Positions 1-11,033 are shown, counted from the stretch's first letter. The stretch: 64,000 nucleotides of DNA from Streptomyces sp. TLI_171 (GCF_003610255.1 NZ_RAPS01000001.1:2790001-2854000); one strand, 5' to 3'. Notes: generated by a model not told the origin, from the letters alone. A program made the numbers and translations.

Positions 1-1985
<1,985 letters not shown>

Positions 1986-2110
1986 GGGTCGCTCCAATGC
2001 TCGCGCCCGGCAGTGGGGGGCCGGACGCCGTGGGGGAGGAAGACGTGCCTGGGCCCGGCCGTTGCGCACCGCCCGGGACCCGGATTTCCGCGGATCGGCG
2101 CGAACGTACG

Positions 2111-2145
2111 TGGTACGGACCACACGGGTCAATAGGTCTGTACCA
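2111..2145. promoter_or_regulatory. Paired DasR-type operators upstream of chitinase
   Basis: TGGTACGGACCA (2111-2122) and AGGTCTGTACCA (2134-2145) both fit the imperfect palindrome TGGTCTAGACCA that DasR, the GlcNAc regulator, binds. Paired 12-mers of this kind are known in front of Streptomyces chitinase genes. The sites sit in the 254-bp gap between the chitinase start and tRNA-Leu. I see no gene in that gap. Confidence 0.7.
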
Positions 2146-2239
2146 ATTCTCAGGCCGGTCGGAGCGGCCCGAACCACCGCCCGAAAGGGTGGTGCACGCC
2201 CGCGCAACGGCCAAGTAGCATGGCGGGACGTCACTCCCC

Positions 2240-2323
2240 GCGGTCTTGGCGGAATTGGCAGACGCCCGGGTTTTAGGTGCCCGTGAGAGCAATCTCGTGA
2301 GGGTTCGAGTCCCTCAGGCCGCA
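2240..2323 (+). tRNA. tRNA-Leu (anticodon TAG)
   Basis: The acceptor arms GCGGTCT and AGGCCGC pair with one G-U. The anticodon stem CGGGT/GCCCG encloses the loop TTTAGGT, giving anticodon TAG, which reads CTA. A long variable arm (class II) and the T-arm GGGTTCGAGTCCC follow. CCA is not encoded. The gene ends about 15 bp before a strong hairpin. Confidence 0.95.
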
Positions 2324-2337
2324 CAGGTGTTCAGGAT

Positions 2338-2375
2338 GCGTGAGGCCCGCCCGGTTCGCCGGGCGGGCCTCACGC
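2338..2375. terminator. Bidirectional hairpin between tRNA-Leu and rdgB
   Basis: A perfect 17-bp inverted repeat with a TTCG tetraloop lies between the + strand tRNA and the end of the - strand rdgB. It should terminate both. Confidence 0.85.
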
Positions 2376-2392
2376 GCGTGGCTGACGCTCCG

Positions 2393-2998
2393 TCAGCCGA
2401 GCAGCTCGGCGACCACGGGGGCGAGCGAGCGGAAGGCCTGCCCGCGGTGGCTGATCGCGTTCTTCTCCTCCGCGGTCAGCTCGGCGCAGGTCCGGCTCTC
2501 GCCGAGCGGCTGCAGGACCGGGTCGTAGCCGAAACCGTTGGTCCCGGCCGGCTCGGTGCGCAGGGTGCCGTGCAGCCGGCCCTCGACCACCCGCTCGGTG
2601 CCGTCGGGCAGGGCGAGCGCGGCGGCGCAGGCGAAGGAGGCGGCGCGGTGCTCGGCGTCGATGTCGGACAGCTGGGCGAGCAGCAGGTCCAGGTTGGCCT
2701 TGTCGTCGCCGTGCCGGCCGGCCCAGCGGGCGGAGAAGATCCCGGGCGCCCCGCCCAGCACGTCCACGCACAGCCCGGAGTCGTCGGCGACCGCGGGCAG
2801 CCCGGTGGCCTGCGCCAGCGCGTGGGCCTTGAGCAGCGCGTTCGCGGCGAAGGTCACCCCGGTCTCCGGCACGTCCGGCACCTCGGGGAAGGCGTCCGCG
2901 CCCACCAGTTCGACGTCCAGTCCGGCCGCGCCGAGGATGTCGCGCAGCTCGGCGACCTTGTGCTGGTTACGGGTGGCGAGAACGAGTCGCTTGGTCAT
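2393..2998 (-). CDS. rdgB: RdgB/HAM1 non-canonical purine NTP pyrophosphatase
   Basis: Hydrolyses dITP, ITP and XTP to monophosphates, removing deaminated purines from the nucleotide pool. The N-terminus LVLATRNQHKVAEL is the family signature, and ADDSGLCVDVLGG carries the conserved acidic residues. Its 201 residues are normal for the family. The product is cytoplasmic. The next gene in the same direction upstream is a small exported protein and then rph. The rph-rdgB pairing recurs across Actinobacteria. The stop codon is embedded in the palindrome TGACG-N3-CGTCA (2383-2395). Confidence 0.95.
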   Translation of the reverse strand: MTKRLVLATRNQHKVAELRDILGAAGLDVELVGADAFPEVPDVPETGVTFAANALLKAHALAQATGLPAVADDSGLCVDVLGGAPGIFSARWAGRHGDDKANLDLLLAQLSDIDAEHRAASFACAAALALPDGTERVVEGRLHGTLRTEPAGTNGFGYDPVLQPLGESRTCAELTAEEKNAISHRGQAFRSLAPVVAELLG

Positions 2999-3025
2999 GT
3001 CCCCAGCCTAGTGAACCGGGAGCGG

Positions 3026-3421
3026 TCAGCCGGTGCAGACCTTGCTGACCTGGCCGGCCGCGCTGCCCAGCGGGCCGAGGTCGGGGACCTGGTTGTTGTC
3101 GACGGCGGCCTGGACCTTGTCGACCTGGGTCTGCAGGTCGCCGATCGCCTTGGTGAGGTCGACGTCGCTGGAGTTGCGGCCGAGCTGGTCGAGGTCGCTC
3201 TTCAGCTTGCTGATCGCCTGCCCGGCGGCGGCCGGGTCCTGCTGGGCGTTGTTGTAGGCCGAGCCCAGCTGCGAGATGTCCGAGGAGATCTGCACCGCGG
3301 TGTTGGCGCAGCTCACCGCCTTCTCGGCGGCCGAGCAGCTGACCGCGCTCAACGGCAGGATCAGCACCAGCGCGGCGACGGCGAGCGCGGTGGTGCGGTT
3401 GATGCTGAGCGGCTGCTGCAT
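3026..3421 (-). CDS. Small exported hypothetical protein (possible lipoprotein)
   Basis: A 131-residue protein with an N-terminal hydrophobic segment (about residues 9-28) ending in LSAVSC. This is a weak lipobox-like site, so it may be a lipoprotein or an ordinary secreted protein. The mature part is Asp/Gln/Ser-rich and predicted helical, with heptad-like spacing (DLTKAIGDLQTQVDKVQAAV). The ATG at 3421 is chosen because GGAGG lies at the right distance before it; an upstream in-frame start at 3493 lacks this. It lies between rph and rdgB on the same strand. I do not recognise a named family. Confidence 0.75.
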   Translation of the reverse strand: MQQPLSINRTTALAVAALVLILPLSAVSCSAAEKAVSCANTAVQISSDISQLGSAYNNAQQDPAAAGQAISKLKSDLDQLGRNSSDVDLTKAIGDLQTQVDKVQAAVDNNQVPDLGPLGSAAGQVSKVCTG

Positions 3422-3553
3422 CGGCGAGTCCTCCAGGAGGGTGTGCGGGCTCACAGCGAACGTTAAGGGGCAGCCCGCGTGCCTGTACAGCACACGCGGG
3501 TCTCCCTTCCGTTCTGACGGCCGTTCAGCCCACCCCGGTTCCCTCGCGCGAGG

Positions 3554-4279
3554 TCACAGCTCCAGGGCCTTGCGCTGGATCTCGTCCAGTTCGGCGCAGC
3601 CCAGGCTGCCCAGGTCGAGCAGCTGGTTGAGCAGGTCCCGGTCGAACGGGGCGCCCTCGGCGGTGCCCTGGACCTCGACGAAGCGGCCGTCGGAGGTGCA
3701 GACGATGTTCATGTCGGTCTCGGCCCGGACGTCCTCCTCGTACTGGAGGTCGAGCATCGGGACGCCGCCGATGATGCCGACGCTGACCGCGCTGACCCCG
3801 CCGGTGATCGGCTGGCCCTTCGCGCGCAGCAGCTTCTTCTCGCGGGCCCAGGACACCGCGTCCACCAGCGCCACGTACGCGCCGGTGATCGCCGCGGTGC
3901 GGGTGCCGCCGTCGGCCTGCAGCACGTCGCAGTCCAGCACGATGGTGTTCTCGGCGAGCGCGCGGTGGTCGATCACGGCGCGCAGCGAGCGGCCGATCAG
4001 CCGGCTGATCTCGTGGGTGCGGCCGCCGATCTTGCCGCGGACCGACTCGCGGTCGCCGCGGGTGTTGGTGGCGCGCGGCAGCATGGCGTACTCGGCGGTG
4101 ACCCAGCCCTCGCCGCTGCCCTTGCGCCAGCGCGGGACGCCCTCGGTGACGCTGGCGGTGCACAGCACCTTGGTGTCGCCGTAGGAGACCAGGACGGAGC
4201 CTTCGGCGTGCTTGCTCCAGTTCCGTTCGATGGTGACGGGGCGGAGCTGGTCGGGGGTGCGGCCGTCGATGCGTGACAT
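3554..4279 (-). CDS. rph: Ribonuclease PH
   Basis: A phosphorolytic 3'-5' exoribonuclease that trims tRNA 3' ends. The 241-residue product starts [15 protein letters not shown] and contains the conserved segments [29 protein letters not shown] and [15 protein letters not shown], close to the usual length of about 240. The ATG at 4279 starts the conserved N-terminus; the frame is open further upstream. It is followed by the exported protein and rdgB, as in many Actinobacteria. Confidence 0.95.
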   Translation of the reverse strand: MSRIDGRTPDQLRPVTIERNWSKHAEGSVLVSYGDTKVLCTASVTEGVPRWRKGSGEGWVTAEYAMLPRATNTRGDRESVRGKIGGRTHEISRLIGRSLRAVIDHRALAENTIVLDCDVLQADGGTRTAAITGAYVALVDAVSWAREKKLLRAKGQPITGGVSAVSVGIIGGVPMLDLQYEEDVRAETDMNIVCTSDGRFVEVQGTAEGAPFDRDLLNQLLDLGSLGCAELDEIQRKALEL

Positions 4280-4326
4280 GCGACCGAGCGTATCGGTTCG
4301 CCGCGGGCGCCCCGGCGGCACGTGCG

Positions 4327-4364
4327 GCGGCCCGCCGACCGGTGGTGTCCGGTGGGCGGGCCGC
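4327..4364. terminator. Hairpin terminator downstream of nagF
   Basis: The outer arms GCGGCCCGCC and GGCGGGCCGC and the inner arms ACCGG/CCGGT form a long stem in the gap between the nagF stop and the rph start on the - strand. Confidence 0.6.
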
Positions 4365-4391
4365 GCGGGTGGAGCGAGCCTCGGGCTCAGC

Positions 4392-4625
4392 TCACATCAT
4401 GTCCTCGATCTCGGCGGCGATCGGGTCGGCGTCGGTGCCGATGACGACCTGGACGGCCGTGCCCATCTTCACCACACCGTGGGCGCCGGCCGCCTTGAGG
4501 GCGGCCTCGTCGACCTTGGAGGCGTCGTGGACCTCGGTGCGCAGCCGAGTGATGCAGCCCTCGACCTCGTCGATGTTCTCGATTCCGCCGAGACCGGCGA
4601 CGATCTTCTCAGCCTTGCTGGCCAT
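4392..4625 (-). CDS. nagF: GlcNAc/glucose-family PTS EIIB component (NagF-like)
   Basis: A 77-residue stand-alone EIIB domain of the glucose/N-acetylglucosamine phosphotransferase family. It passes phosphate from EIIA to the incoming sugar at the EIIC permease. The phospho-accepting cysteine is Cys24 in [13 protein letters not shown]. It is divergent from the first EIIC gene, and a DasR-type site lies in the shared gap. Streptomyces coelicolor has the same split arrangement (nagF with nagE1 and nagE2), so the symbol is given by family and context. No EIIA gene is in the window. Confidence 0.88.
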   Translation of the reverse strand: MASKAEKIVAGLGGIENIDEVEGCITRLRTEVHDASKVDEAALKAAGAHGVVKMGTAVQVVIGTDADPIAAEIEDMM

Positions 4626-4997
4626 GGTCTTTCTCCCTCTGTCTCGGCGCTTCGGCGGTCGGTCGCCGGGTGCCGTACTGCGTGTGCGGTGGTGCCGGCC
4701 GGAGGTGACTCGGGATCAGTTTGCCGCGCCTTCCGACGGCGCGACCAGCATCACCCGATTCCAACCGATATGCCACGTTAGTCCACTTTCGGGCTATCTC
4801 CGCGCGCGGCCCGCTCCCGGGCCGCCGGAGGATGACGATCATCGGGTGTTCGAACCCGCGGACCGCCACTGCCCCGGAAATGGTCTACACCAATTCTAGG
4901 TGTACTCGGGACAACGCGGGACGGTCCGCCGGTGTTCCTGGCCCTGCGCACGGATGAAGACCGGAGACGGAACGGGAACGGCAGCGGAGGACCGACG
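4626..4997. other. Divergent nagF / nagE control region
   Basis: A 372-bp non-coding gap between two divergent transport genes. It carries one DasR-type site at 4881-4892 and a GGAGG ribosome site at 4986-4990 for the rightward gene. I see no further gene. Confidence 0.6.
4881..4892. promoter_or_regulatory. DasR-type operator in nagF/nagE gap
   Basis: TGGTCTACACCA differs from the DasR consensus TGGTCTAGACCA at one position. It lies 106 bp before the EIIC start. Confidence 0.75.
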
Positions 4998-6290
4998 ATG
5001 AGTTCACCAGGCGCCACGGCGCATCAGTCCACGTGGTGGCACACCTTCTACGGCGGCCTGCAGAAGATGGGCCGCAGCCTCCAACTGCCGGTCGCCGTCC
5101 TGCCCGCCGCCGGCCTCCTGACCCGCTTCGGCCAGGACGACATCTTCGGCAAGGACGGCCTCGGCTGGAACAAGGTGGCCAGAGCGATCGCCGCCGCCGG
5201 CGGCGCGCTGCTCGACCCCGCGCTCGGCCTGCCGCTGCTGTTCTGCATCGGCGTGGCGATCGGCATGGCCCGGAAGGCGGACGGCTCCACCGCGCTCGCA
5301 GCGGTGGCCGGCTTCCTGGTGTACTACGGCGTCCTGCACGCCTTTCCCAAGACCTGCCCGAGCCCCTCGGTCCTGGAGGGGACAGCCTGCGTCGACTTCA
5401 ACGCCAAAACCGTGGAAGCGGCCGCGTTCCAGAATCCCGGCGTGCTCGGCGGCATCCTCATGGGCTTGTTCTCGGCCTGGCTATGGGTGCGCTACCACCG
5501 GGTCAAGCTGGTCGACTGGCTGGGCTTCTTCAATGGCCGCCGCCTGGTCCCGATGATCACTGCCCTGGTCGGCCTGCTGTTCGGCGCGCTGATGGTGTGG
5601 ATCTGGCAGCCGATCGGCACCGGACTGGAGGACTTCTCCAAGTGGCTCTCCGACCTGGGCGCGGGCGGCTCCGGCATCTTCGGCGTAGCCAACCGCGCAC
5701 TGCTGCTGGTCGGCATGCACCAACTGCTGAACACCTTCGTCTGGTTCCAGTTCGGCAGCTACCACAACCCGGAGACGGGCAAGAGCGGCACCGGCGACAT
5801 CGGTCGCTTCCTGGCCGGCGACCCGACCGCCGGTCAGTTCCTGTCCGGCTTCTTCCCGATCATGATGTTCGCGCTCCCCGCCGCCGCGATGGCCATCGCA
5901 CACTGCGCCAAGCCGCACCGGCGCAAGGAGATCTACGGCCTGATGACCTCGGTCGCGCTCACCTCCTTCGTCACCGGCGTCACGGAGCCCATCGAGTACT
6001 CCTTCGCCTATGTGGCCCCGGCGCTGTACGGCATCCACGCCCTGCTCACCGGCGCCTCGATGGCGGTCACCTGGGGACTCGGCGTCCATGACGGCTTCAG
6101 CTTCTCGGCCGGCCTGCTCGACTACCTGCTCAACTGGAACCTGGCCACGAAACCGTGGCTGATCATCCCGATCGGCCTCTGCTTCGCAGCGGTCTACTAC
6201 GTCGTCTTCCGATTCGTCATCGTCAGGTTCGACCTGAAGACGCCGGGCCGCGAGGACGACGACGAGGTGGAGGACGTGACCAAGGCCTGA
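4998..6290 (+). CDS. nagE: PTS EIIC permease, N-acetylglucosamine family (first copy)
   Basis: Membrane permease that takes up and phosphorylates an amino sugar with the separate EIIB NagF. The 430-residue protein contains only the EIIC domain. It begins LQKMGRSLQLPVAVLPAAG, has about ten hydrophobic segments and carries the sugar-site motif GVTEPIEYSF near residue 330. The ATG at 4998 follows GGAGG with good spacing. Compared with the second copy it has an inserted loop containing two extra cysteines (CPSPSVLEGTACVDF). A strong hairpin follows. It occupies the place of nagE1 in S. coelicolor; GlcNAc specificity is inferred from family and DasR sites. Confidence 0.9.
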   Translation: MSSPGATAHQSTWWHTFYGGLQKMGRSLQLPVAVLPAAGLLTRFGQDDIFGKDGLGWNKVARAIAAAGGALLDPALGLPLLFCIGVAIGMARKADGSTALAAVAGFLVYYGVLHAFPKTCPSPSVLEGTACVDFNAKTVEAAAFQNPGVLGGILMGLFSAWLWVRYHRVKLVDWLGFFNGRRLVPMITALVGLLFGALMVWIWQPIGTGLEDFSKWLSDLGAGGSGIFGVANRALLLVGMHQLLNTFVWFQFGSYHNPETGKSGTGDIGRFLAGDPTAGQFLSGFFPIMMFALPAAAMAIAHCAKPHRRKEIYGLMTSVALTSFVTGVTEPIEYSFAYVAPALYGIHALLTGASMAVTWGLGVHDGFSFSAGLLDYLLNWNLATKPWLIIPIGLCFAAVYYVVFRFVIVRFDLKTPGREDDDEVEDVTKA

Positions 6291-6305
6291 CGTCCCCTCA
6301 TCCGT

Positions 6306-6351
6306 GCGCCGCGCCTCCGGCGGGAGACTTCTCCCGCCGGAGGCGCGGCGC
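6306..6351. terminator. Strong hairpin after first nagE
   Basis: A perfect 21-bp inverted repeat with an ACTT loop lies 15 bp after the stop codon. It separates the transcript from the second permease, which has its own operator. Confidence 0.85.
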
Positions 6352-6477
6352 TTCCCCGCTGCTGGCGTTACGTCAATCTTTCGAAGGTTTCGATTGGGGA
6401 GCGCTTGTCCCCGACGAACCTTAAGAGGGTTCCGGAGCCTGTTCGGCGCGTGCTAGAAAACTGGACGAGGCCAGAAG

Positions 6478-6489
6478 TGGTCTAGACCA
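6478..6489. promoter_or_regulatory. Perfect DasR operator before second nagE
   Basis: TGGTCTAGACCA is a perfect palindrome and an exact match to the DasR consensus. It lies 31 bp before the start codon, where bound repressor would block transcription. Confidence 0.85.
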
Positions 6490-6519
6490 GGATCGCGCTG
6501 CCGTGAGGAACCACCCGCC

Positions 6520-7734
6520 ATGAGTACCACCGCACCGAAGCGCTCCCGGGTCTTCCCCGCCCTGCAGAAGATCGGCCGCAGCCTGCAGCTGCCGATCGCG
6601 GTGCTGCCCGCCGCGGGCATCCTGCTGCGACTCGGGCAGGACGACGTGTTCGGTGCGGACGGCCTGCACTGGACCAGGGTCGCCGAGGTGTTCGCCGCCT
6701 CCGGCCACGCCGTCTTCGACTGGATGCCGCTGCTGTTCTGCGTCGGCATCGCGATCGGCTACGCCAAGAAGTCCGACGGCTCCACCGCGCTGGCCGCCCT
6801 GGTCGGGTTCCTGACCTATCACCAGGTTCTCACCGCCTTCCCGAAGACCGGCTACCAGGTGCTCCCCGGCCACGACGTCGAGGCCACCTACCAGGACCCG
6901 GGCGTGCTCGGCGGCGTGGTGGTCGGCCTGCTCTCCGCGATCCTCTGGCAGCGCCTGCACCGGACCCGGCTGGTGGACTGGCTCGGCTTCTTCAACGGGC
7001 GCCGGCTGGTCCCGATCGTGATGGCCTTCGTCGGCACCGGCCTCGGCGTGTTCTTCGGCCTGTGCTGGGGCCCGATCGGCTCCGCCGTCGACAGCTTCAG
7101 CAACTGGGTGATCGGCCTGGGCTGGCTCGGCTCCGGCATCTTCGGCGTGATCAACCGGGCCCTGCTGCCGTTCGGCCTGCACCAGATCGCCAACACCTTC
7201 TTCTGGCAGCAGGCCGGCAGCTTCGACGTCGCCGGCCGGACCGTCCACGGCGACCAGACCAGGTTCTTCCAGTTCGACCCCGCCGCCGGCCAGTTCATGT
7301 CCGGCTTCTTCCCCGTCATGATGTTCGGCCTGCCCGCGGCCGCCCTCGCCATCGCCCACTGCGCCCGGCCCGAACGCCGCCGCGCCGTGCTGGGCATGAT
7401 GTTCTCGCTCGCCCTCACCTCCTTCGTCACCGGCATCACCGAACCGATCGAGTTCGCCTTCGTCTTCATCGCCCCCGCGCTGTACGTCGTGCACGCCCTG
7501 CTCACCGGCGCCTCCATGGCGCTGACCTGGGCGCTCGGCGTCCACCACGGCTTCACCTTCTCCGCCGGCGTCATCGACTACGTGCTCAACTGGCGCTACG
7601 CCAGCCATCCGTGGCTGATCGTCCCGATCGGGCTGGTGTTCGCGGTGGTCTACTACACGGTCTTCCGCTTCGTGATCCTCCGCTTCGACCTGAAGACCCC
7701 GGGGCGCGAGGAGGAGGACTTCGAGGACGGGTGA
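6520..7734 (+). CDS. nagE: PTS EIIC permease, N-acetylglucosamine family (second copy)
   Basis: A 404-residue EIIC-only permease, paralogous to the gene at 4998 and colinear with it almost throughout. It shares LQLPIAVLPAAGILLRLGQDD, YAKKSDGSTALAALVGFL and GITEPIEFAFVFIAPALY. About ten membrane segments are visible, and the tail RFDLKTPGREEEDFEDG matches that of the first copy. The perfect DasR site directly upstream makes it the best candidate for the GlcNAc-induced transporter. By gene order it corresponds to nagE2 of S. coelicolor. Which copy transports GlcNAc cannot be read from the sequence. Confidence 0.9.
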   Translation: MSTTAPKRSRVFPALQKIGRSLQLPIAVLPAAGILLRLGQDDVFGADGLHWTRVAEVFAASGHAVFDWMPLLFCVGIAIGYAKKSDGSTALAALVGFLTYHQVLTAFPKTGYQVLPGHDVEATYQDPGVLGGVVVGLLSAILWQRLHRTRLVDWLGFFNGRRLVPIVMAFVGTGLGVFFGLCWGPIGSAVDSFSNWVIGLGWLGSGIFGVINRALLPFGLHQIANTFFWQQAGSFDVAGRTVHGDQTRFFQFDPAAGQFMSGFFPVMMFGLPAAALAIAHCARPERRRAVLGMMFSLALTSFVTGITEPIEFAFVFIAPALYVVHALLTGASMALTWALGVHHGFTFSAGVIDYVLNWRYASHPWLIVPIGLVFAVVYYTVFRFVILRFDLKTPGREEEDFEDG

Positions 7735-7750
7735 GGGCCGCCCGGCGGGC

Positions 7751-8749
7751 TCAGATCCAGCCCAGCCGGGCCGCGTGCACGCCCGCCTGGAAGCGGGACT
7801 GGGCGCCGAGCGCGGTGGTGAGGTCGGCGACCAGGCGGCGCACGGTGCGGTCGGAGATCTCCAGCTTGCGGCCGATCGCCTGGTCGGTGAGGCCCGCGGC
7901 GAGCAGGCGCAGCACCTCGCGGTGGCGGTCGTCGGGCGCGGTGCGGCCGAGCAGCTCGGGCGGGATCCAGCTGGCCGCCCAGAAGTGCTCGAACAGCTCC
8001 CGGACCACGCTGACCACCGCCGGGTCACGGACCACCACGGCCGCCGTGCCGGGCGGCTCCCCGGGCGCGGGCAGCACGGCGAGGCCGGCGTCGACCACGA
8101 TCAGCCACAGCGGCAGGCTGTGCGCGACCCGGATGCTGGCGCCGGCCGCGGTGAGGGCCTGGACGTGGGCCAGCACGGCGGGCTGGTGCAGGGCTGCGGC
8201 GGGGTAGATGGTGCGCAGCGCGACCCGGTGGGCGAGGGCGATCCGCTCCCGGGCGAGCTTCTCGGCGAGGCCGGTCTCGGACTGGTCCTGGCCGGGGCGC
8301 AGCGACAGCGCCTCGGTGCGGGCGCCGCGGGCGGCGTCCTCCAGCAGGGCGGCGATCCGGTCGGGGCCGCGGACCAGTTCGTGGGCGGCGCCGCCCTGCA
8401 GCGGCAGGTAGCGGGTGTGCAGGTGCTCGACGCGTTCGCGGGTGCGGCGGGCCTCGCCGAGCAGGGCGCTGAAGCGGCGGTCGGAGTCGGCGAGCAGCTG
8501 GCGGACCGCGGTGTCGATCGAGACGGCGGTCACGCCGCTGGTGGTGGCGGTGGTCGGCCGGAGCAGGCCGAGGCCGCGCAGTTCGCCCAGAGCCTGTTGG
8601 AACTCCCGTTCCTCGCAACCGAGTTCGTCGCGCAGGGAGTCCAGGGCCCGGCCGGGTTCGGCGAGCAGGCGGGCGTACAGGGCGGTGCTGGTCTCCACCC
8701 TTCCGGAGGGTAGGCCCGCGGCCGGTGGACGGATGCTTCTTTTCAGCAT
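7751..8749 (-). CDS. LuxR-type HTH transcriptional regulator with N-terminal winged-helix-like part
   Basis: A putative DNA-binding regulator of 332 residues. The C-terminus (LLAAGLTDQAIGRKLEISDRT) is a LuxR/GerE-type helix-turn-helix. The N-terminal 80 residues (LYARLLAEPGRALDSLRDEL...) resemble the TrmB/MarR-like winged helix common in Streptomyces LuxR-type regulators, followed by a middle domain that probably senses a ligand. The ATG at 8749 is used; an in-frame GTG at 8698, where similarity seems to begin, is an alternative. It converges on the nagE operon. No target is evident. Confidence 0.8.
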   Translation of the reverse strand: MLKRSIRPPAAGLPSGRVETSTALYARLLAEPGRALDSLRDELGCEEREFQQALGELRGLGLLRPTTATTSGVTAVSIDTAVRQLLADSDRRFSALLGEARRTRERVEHLHTRYLPLQGGAAHELVRGPDRIAALLEDAARGARTEALSLRPGQDQSETGLAEKLARERIALAHRVALRTIYPAAALHQPAVLAHVQALTAAGASIRVAHSLPLWLIVVDAGLAVLPAPGEPPGTAAVVVRDPAVVSVVRELFEHFWAASWIPPELLGRTAPDDRHREVLRLLAAGLTDQAIGRKLEISDRTVRRLVADLTTALGAQSRFQAGVHAARLGWI

Positions 8750-8855
8750 GCGAGACGGTCGGCAGGCGAGACGGCGGCTCCGGTGGCGGCCATGGCCGGA
8801 TCCGGCGCGGCCGGGGCCCTTCGCGGAGCGGGCGGGGCTGTCCAGGATGGGCCGC

Positions 8856-9773
8856 ATGGCGATTCCCGAGTCTTCCGTGATCTGGTTCGACGGCGCACTG
8901 GTGCCCTGGCAGGAGGCGCGCGTCCACGTCCTGAGCCATGCCCTGCACTACGGCACCGGGGTGCTGGAGGGCACCCGGGTGTTCGAGACGGCGGACGGGC
9001 CCGCGGTGTTCCGGCTGGACGAGCACCTGGCCCGGCTGGAGCGCAGCGCCCGTATGCTGCGGATCGAACTCCCCTACTCCCGCAAGGAGTTGACCGAGGC
9101 CACGGTGGAGCTGGTGGCGGCGAACGGCCACCGCGAGTGCTACCTGCGGCACTTGGCATTCCTGGGCTACGGCTCGATGGGGCTGGACATGCGCCACTCC
9201 CCCACCAGCGTGTCGATCGCGTCCTGGGACTGGCCGGCCTACCTGCCCGCCGGGCGCGGCCTGCGCCTGATGACCAGCAGTTGGCGGCGGACCGACCCCA
9301 ACTCGGTTCCCCCGGCGGCGAAGGCCACCGGGCCGTACCTCAACTCGGCGCTGGCTCGGCGCGAGGCCACCGACGCGGGCTACGACGAGGCGCTGCTGCT
9401 GGCCCCGGACGGGTCGGTCAGCGAGTGCAGTTCGGAGAACGTGTTCGCGGTGCGCGGCGGGGTGCTGCGCACCGCCCCGGCCAGCGCGGGCGCGCTGGAG
9501 GGGATCACCCAGGACACTGTGCTGACGCTGGCCCGGGACCTGGGCGTGGAGGTGCGGGTGGAGAGCCTGCTGCGCTCGGACCTGTACGCGGCGGACGAGG
9601 TGTTCATCTCCGGGACGGCCGCCGGGGTGGTCCCGGTGTCCTCCCTGGACAACCGCGAACTACCCTCGGGGGAGGGCGAGTTGACCAAGCGCCTGGCGGC
9701 CGCGTACCGGGCGGCGGTGAGCGGGGCGGACCCGCGCTACCGGCACTGGCTGACGCCGGTTCACAGGTCGTAG
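8856..9773 (+). CDS. ilvE: Branched-chain amino-acid aminotransferase / class IV PLP enzyme
   Basis: A PLP-dependent class IV transaminase of 305 residues, probably the last step of Val, Leu and Ile synthesis. The N-terminus VIWFDGALVPWQEARVHVLS and the block HALHYGTGVLEGTRVF are typical of the family. The Schiff-base lysine is expected in PPAAKATGPYLNSALA, and EGITQDTVLTLARDLG is also conserved. The start at 8856 follows AGGATGGG; an ATG three codons earlier is possible. Its last 13 bp overlap the convergent hydrolase gene. D-amino-acid transaminase or aminodeoxychorismate lyase would be the alternatives, but the sequence is closer to IlvE. Confidence 0.88.
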   Translation: MAIPESSVIWFDGALVPWQEARVHVLSHALHYGTGVLEGTRVFETADGPAVFRLDEHLARLERSARMLRIELPYSRKELTEATVELVAANGHRECYLRHLAFLGYGSMGLDMRHSPTSVSIASWDWPAYLPAGRGLRLMTSSWRRTDPNSVPPAAKATGPYLNSALARREATDAGYDEALLLAPDGSVSECSSENVFAVRGGVLRTAPASAGALEGITQDTVLTLARDLGVEVRVESLLRSDLYAADEVFISGTAAGVVPVSSLDNRELPSGEGELTKRLAAAYRAAVSGADPRYRHWLTPVHRS

Positions 9774-10513
9774 ACCGCTCCGGCGCGGGCCAGGTCGACC
9801 GGGCCGGCGAAGGCCGCGGCGGCGTCCACCCGGTTGCGCTCGGGCTCGGTCCACGGCGGGATGTGGGTGAGCACCAGCCGCTTGGCGCCGGCCGCGGTGG
9901 CGTGCTCGCCGGCCTGGCGGCCGTTGAGGTGGATGGAGTCGAAGGTCTCCTTGCCGTCGGTGTACGCCGCCTCGCAGAGGAACAGGTCGGTGTCGCGGGC
10001 GAGTTCGACCAGTTCGGGGCAGACGCCGGTGTCCCCGGAGTAGACCAGGCTGCGGCCGCCGGCCTCGATCCGGAAGCCGTACGCCTCGCAGTCCAGGTGG
10101 TTGACCCGGGCGGCGGTGACGGTGAACGGGCCGAGTGCCAGGCGGGCGCCGTCGGTGAGGTCGTGGAAGTCGAAGACCTCGGTCATGCCGGGCTTCTCCG
10201 GCATGTCGTAGGCGCGGGCCAGCCGGTCCGCGGTGCCGGCCGGGCCGTGCACCGGGACGGGGTCGGGGCAGCCCTCGACCCGGTAGTTGCGGGCCACCCA
10301 GTACGCGCACAGGTCGACGCAGTGGTCGGCGTGCAGGTGGCTGAGCAGGATCGCGTCCACGTCGTACAGGCCGGTGTACTTCTGCAGCGCGCCGAGCGCG
10401 CCATTGCCGAGGTCGACGACCAGGCGGTAGCCGTCGGCCTCCACCAGGTAGCTGGAGCACGGGGAGTCCACGGACGGGAAGCTCCCCGAGCAACCCACCA
10501 CGGTCAGTTTCAT
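9761..10513 (-). CDS. Metallo-beta-lactamase-fold hydrolase (Rv1339-like)
   Basis: A 250-residue MBL-fold hydrolase. The motif LLSHLHADHCVDL supplies the two-metal site, with further ligands in VNHLDCEAYGF, YSGDTGVC and VLTHIPPW. The family includes tRNase Z-like enzymes and class II cyclic nucleotide phosphodiesterases. Its position near cysM, rph and rdgB matches M. tuberculosis Rv1339, which has been reported as an atypical cAMP phosphodiesterase; that activity is an inference here. The ATG at 10513 (MKLTVVGCSGSFP) is the conserved start. Confidence 0.88.
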   Translation of the reverse strand: MKLTVVGCSGSFPSVDSPCSSYLVEADGYRLVVDLGNGALGALQKYTGLYDVDAILLSHLHADHCVDLCAYWVARNYRVEGCPDPVPVHGPAGTADRLARAYDMPEKPGMTEVFDFHDLTDGARLALGPFTVTAARVNHLDCEAYGFRIEAGGRSLVYSGDTGVCPELVELARDTDLFLCEAAYTDGKETFDSIHLNGRQAGEHATAAGAKRLVLTHIPPWTEPERNRVDAAAAFAGPVDLARAGAVYDL

Positions 10514-10675
10514 ACCGACCCCTTTCCCGCCCCGTCGGGCCATCGTCCCCGGCCGTCCGCGCCGCCGGCCGGGCGGAGCGGGTTCTTTGACTGTCGAGGG
10601 TAAGGGCCGGGCGGCACTTTGCCCCCTCTCCCGTGCCGGGCTGTGGGCGGAATCACCAGGACGGGGCGGGCCCGC

Positions 10676-10864
10676 TCAGCGCCGCCCGGGACGGGCCCGG
10701 GCCCACTCCCGGATGGTCTCGGGGTACCAGCGGGGGTGGCCGGCGGAGTCCACCCGATCGGGTTCCGGCAGCAGGCCGTGCCGCTTGTAGTTGCGGACGG
10801 TCTCGGCCTGCACGTTGATGTGCCGGGCGATCTCGACGTAGGACCAGAGCTCTCGGCCGGGCAT
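10676..10864 (-). CDS. Small MerR/excisionase-like HTH protein
   Basis: A 62-residue protein that is almost entirely one helix-turn-helix: YVEIARHINVQAETVRNYKR, then HGLLPEPD and a basic C-terminus. This is the DNA-binding part of MerR-type proteins without a dimerisation helix or effector domain. GGAGGTG lies 7 bp before the ATG at 10864. It sits between cysM and the MBL hydrolase on the same strand, with a terminator between it and cysM. Its role is unknown. It is short but convincing because of the ribosome site and motif. Confidence 0.75.
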   Translation of the reverse strand: MPGRELWSYVEIARHINVQAETVRNYKRHGLLPEPDRVDSAGHPRWYPETIREWARARPGRR

Positions 10865-11033
10865 GTCGCCCACCTCCGGGATCAGCAGCGAACCAGTGGT
10901 GCGCCGCCAGCCTCGCCGGGCGGGGTCGGACGGTCGGGCCGCGACCGGGTGCGGTGGCCGTTCCGTGACGAACCGGTCGACCCGGGCGGACAAATGCCGA
11001 CATGTCACAGCGGGCCGATGATCCGATATGCGG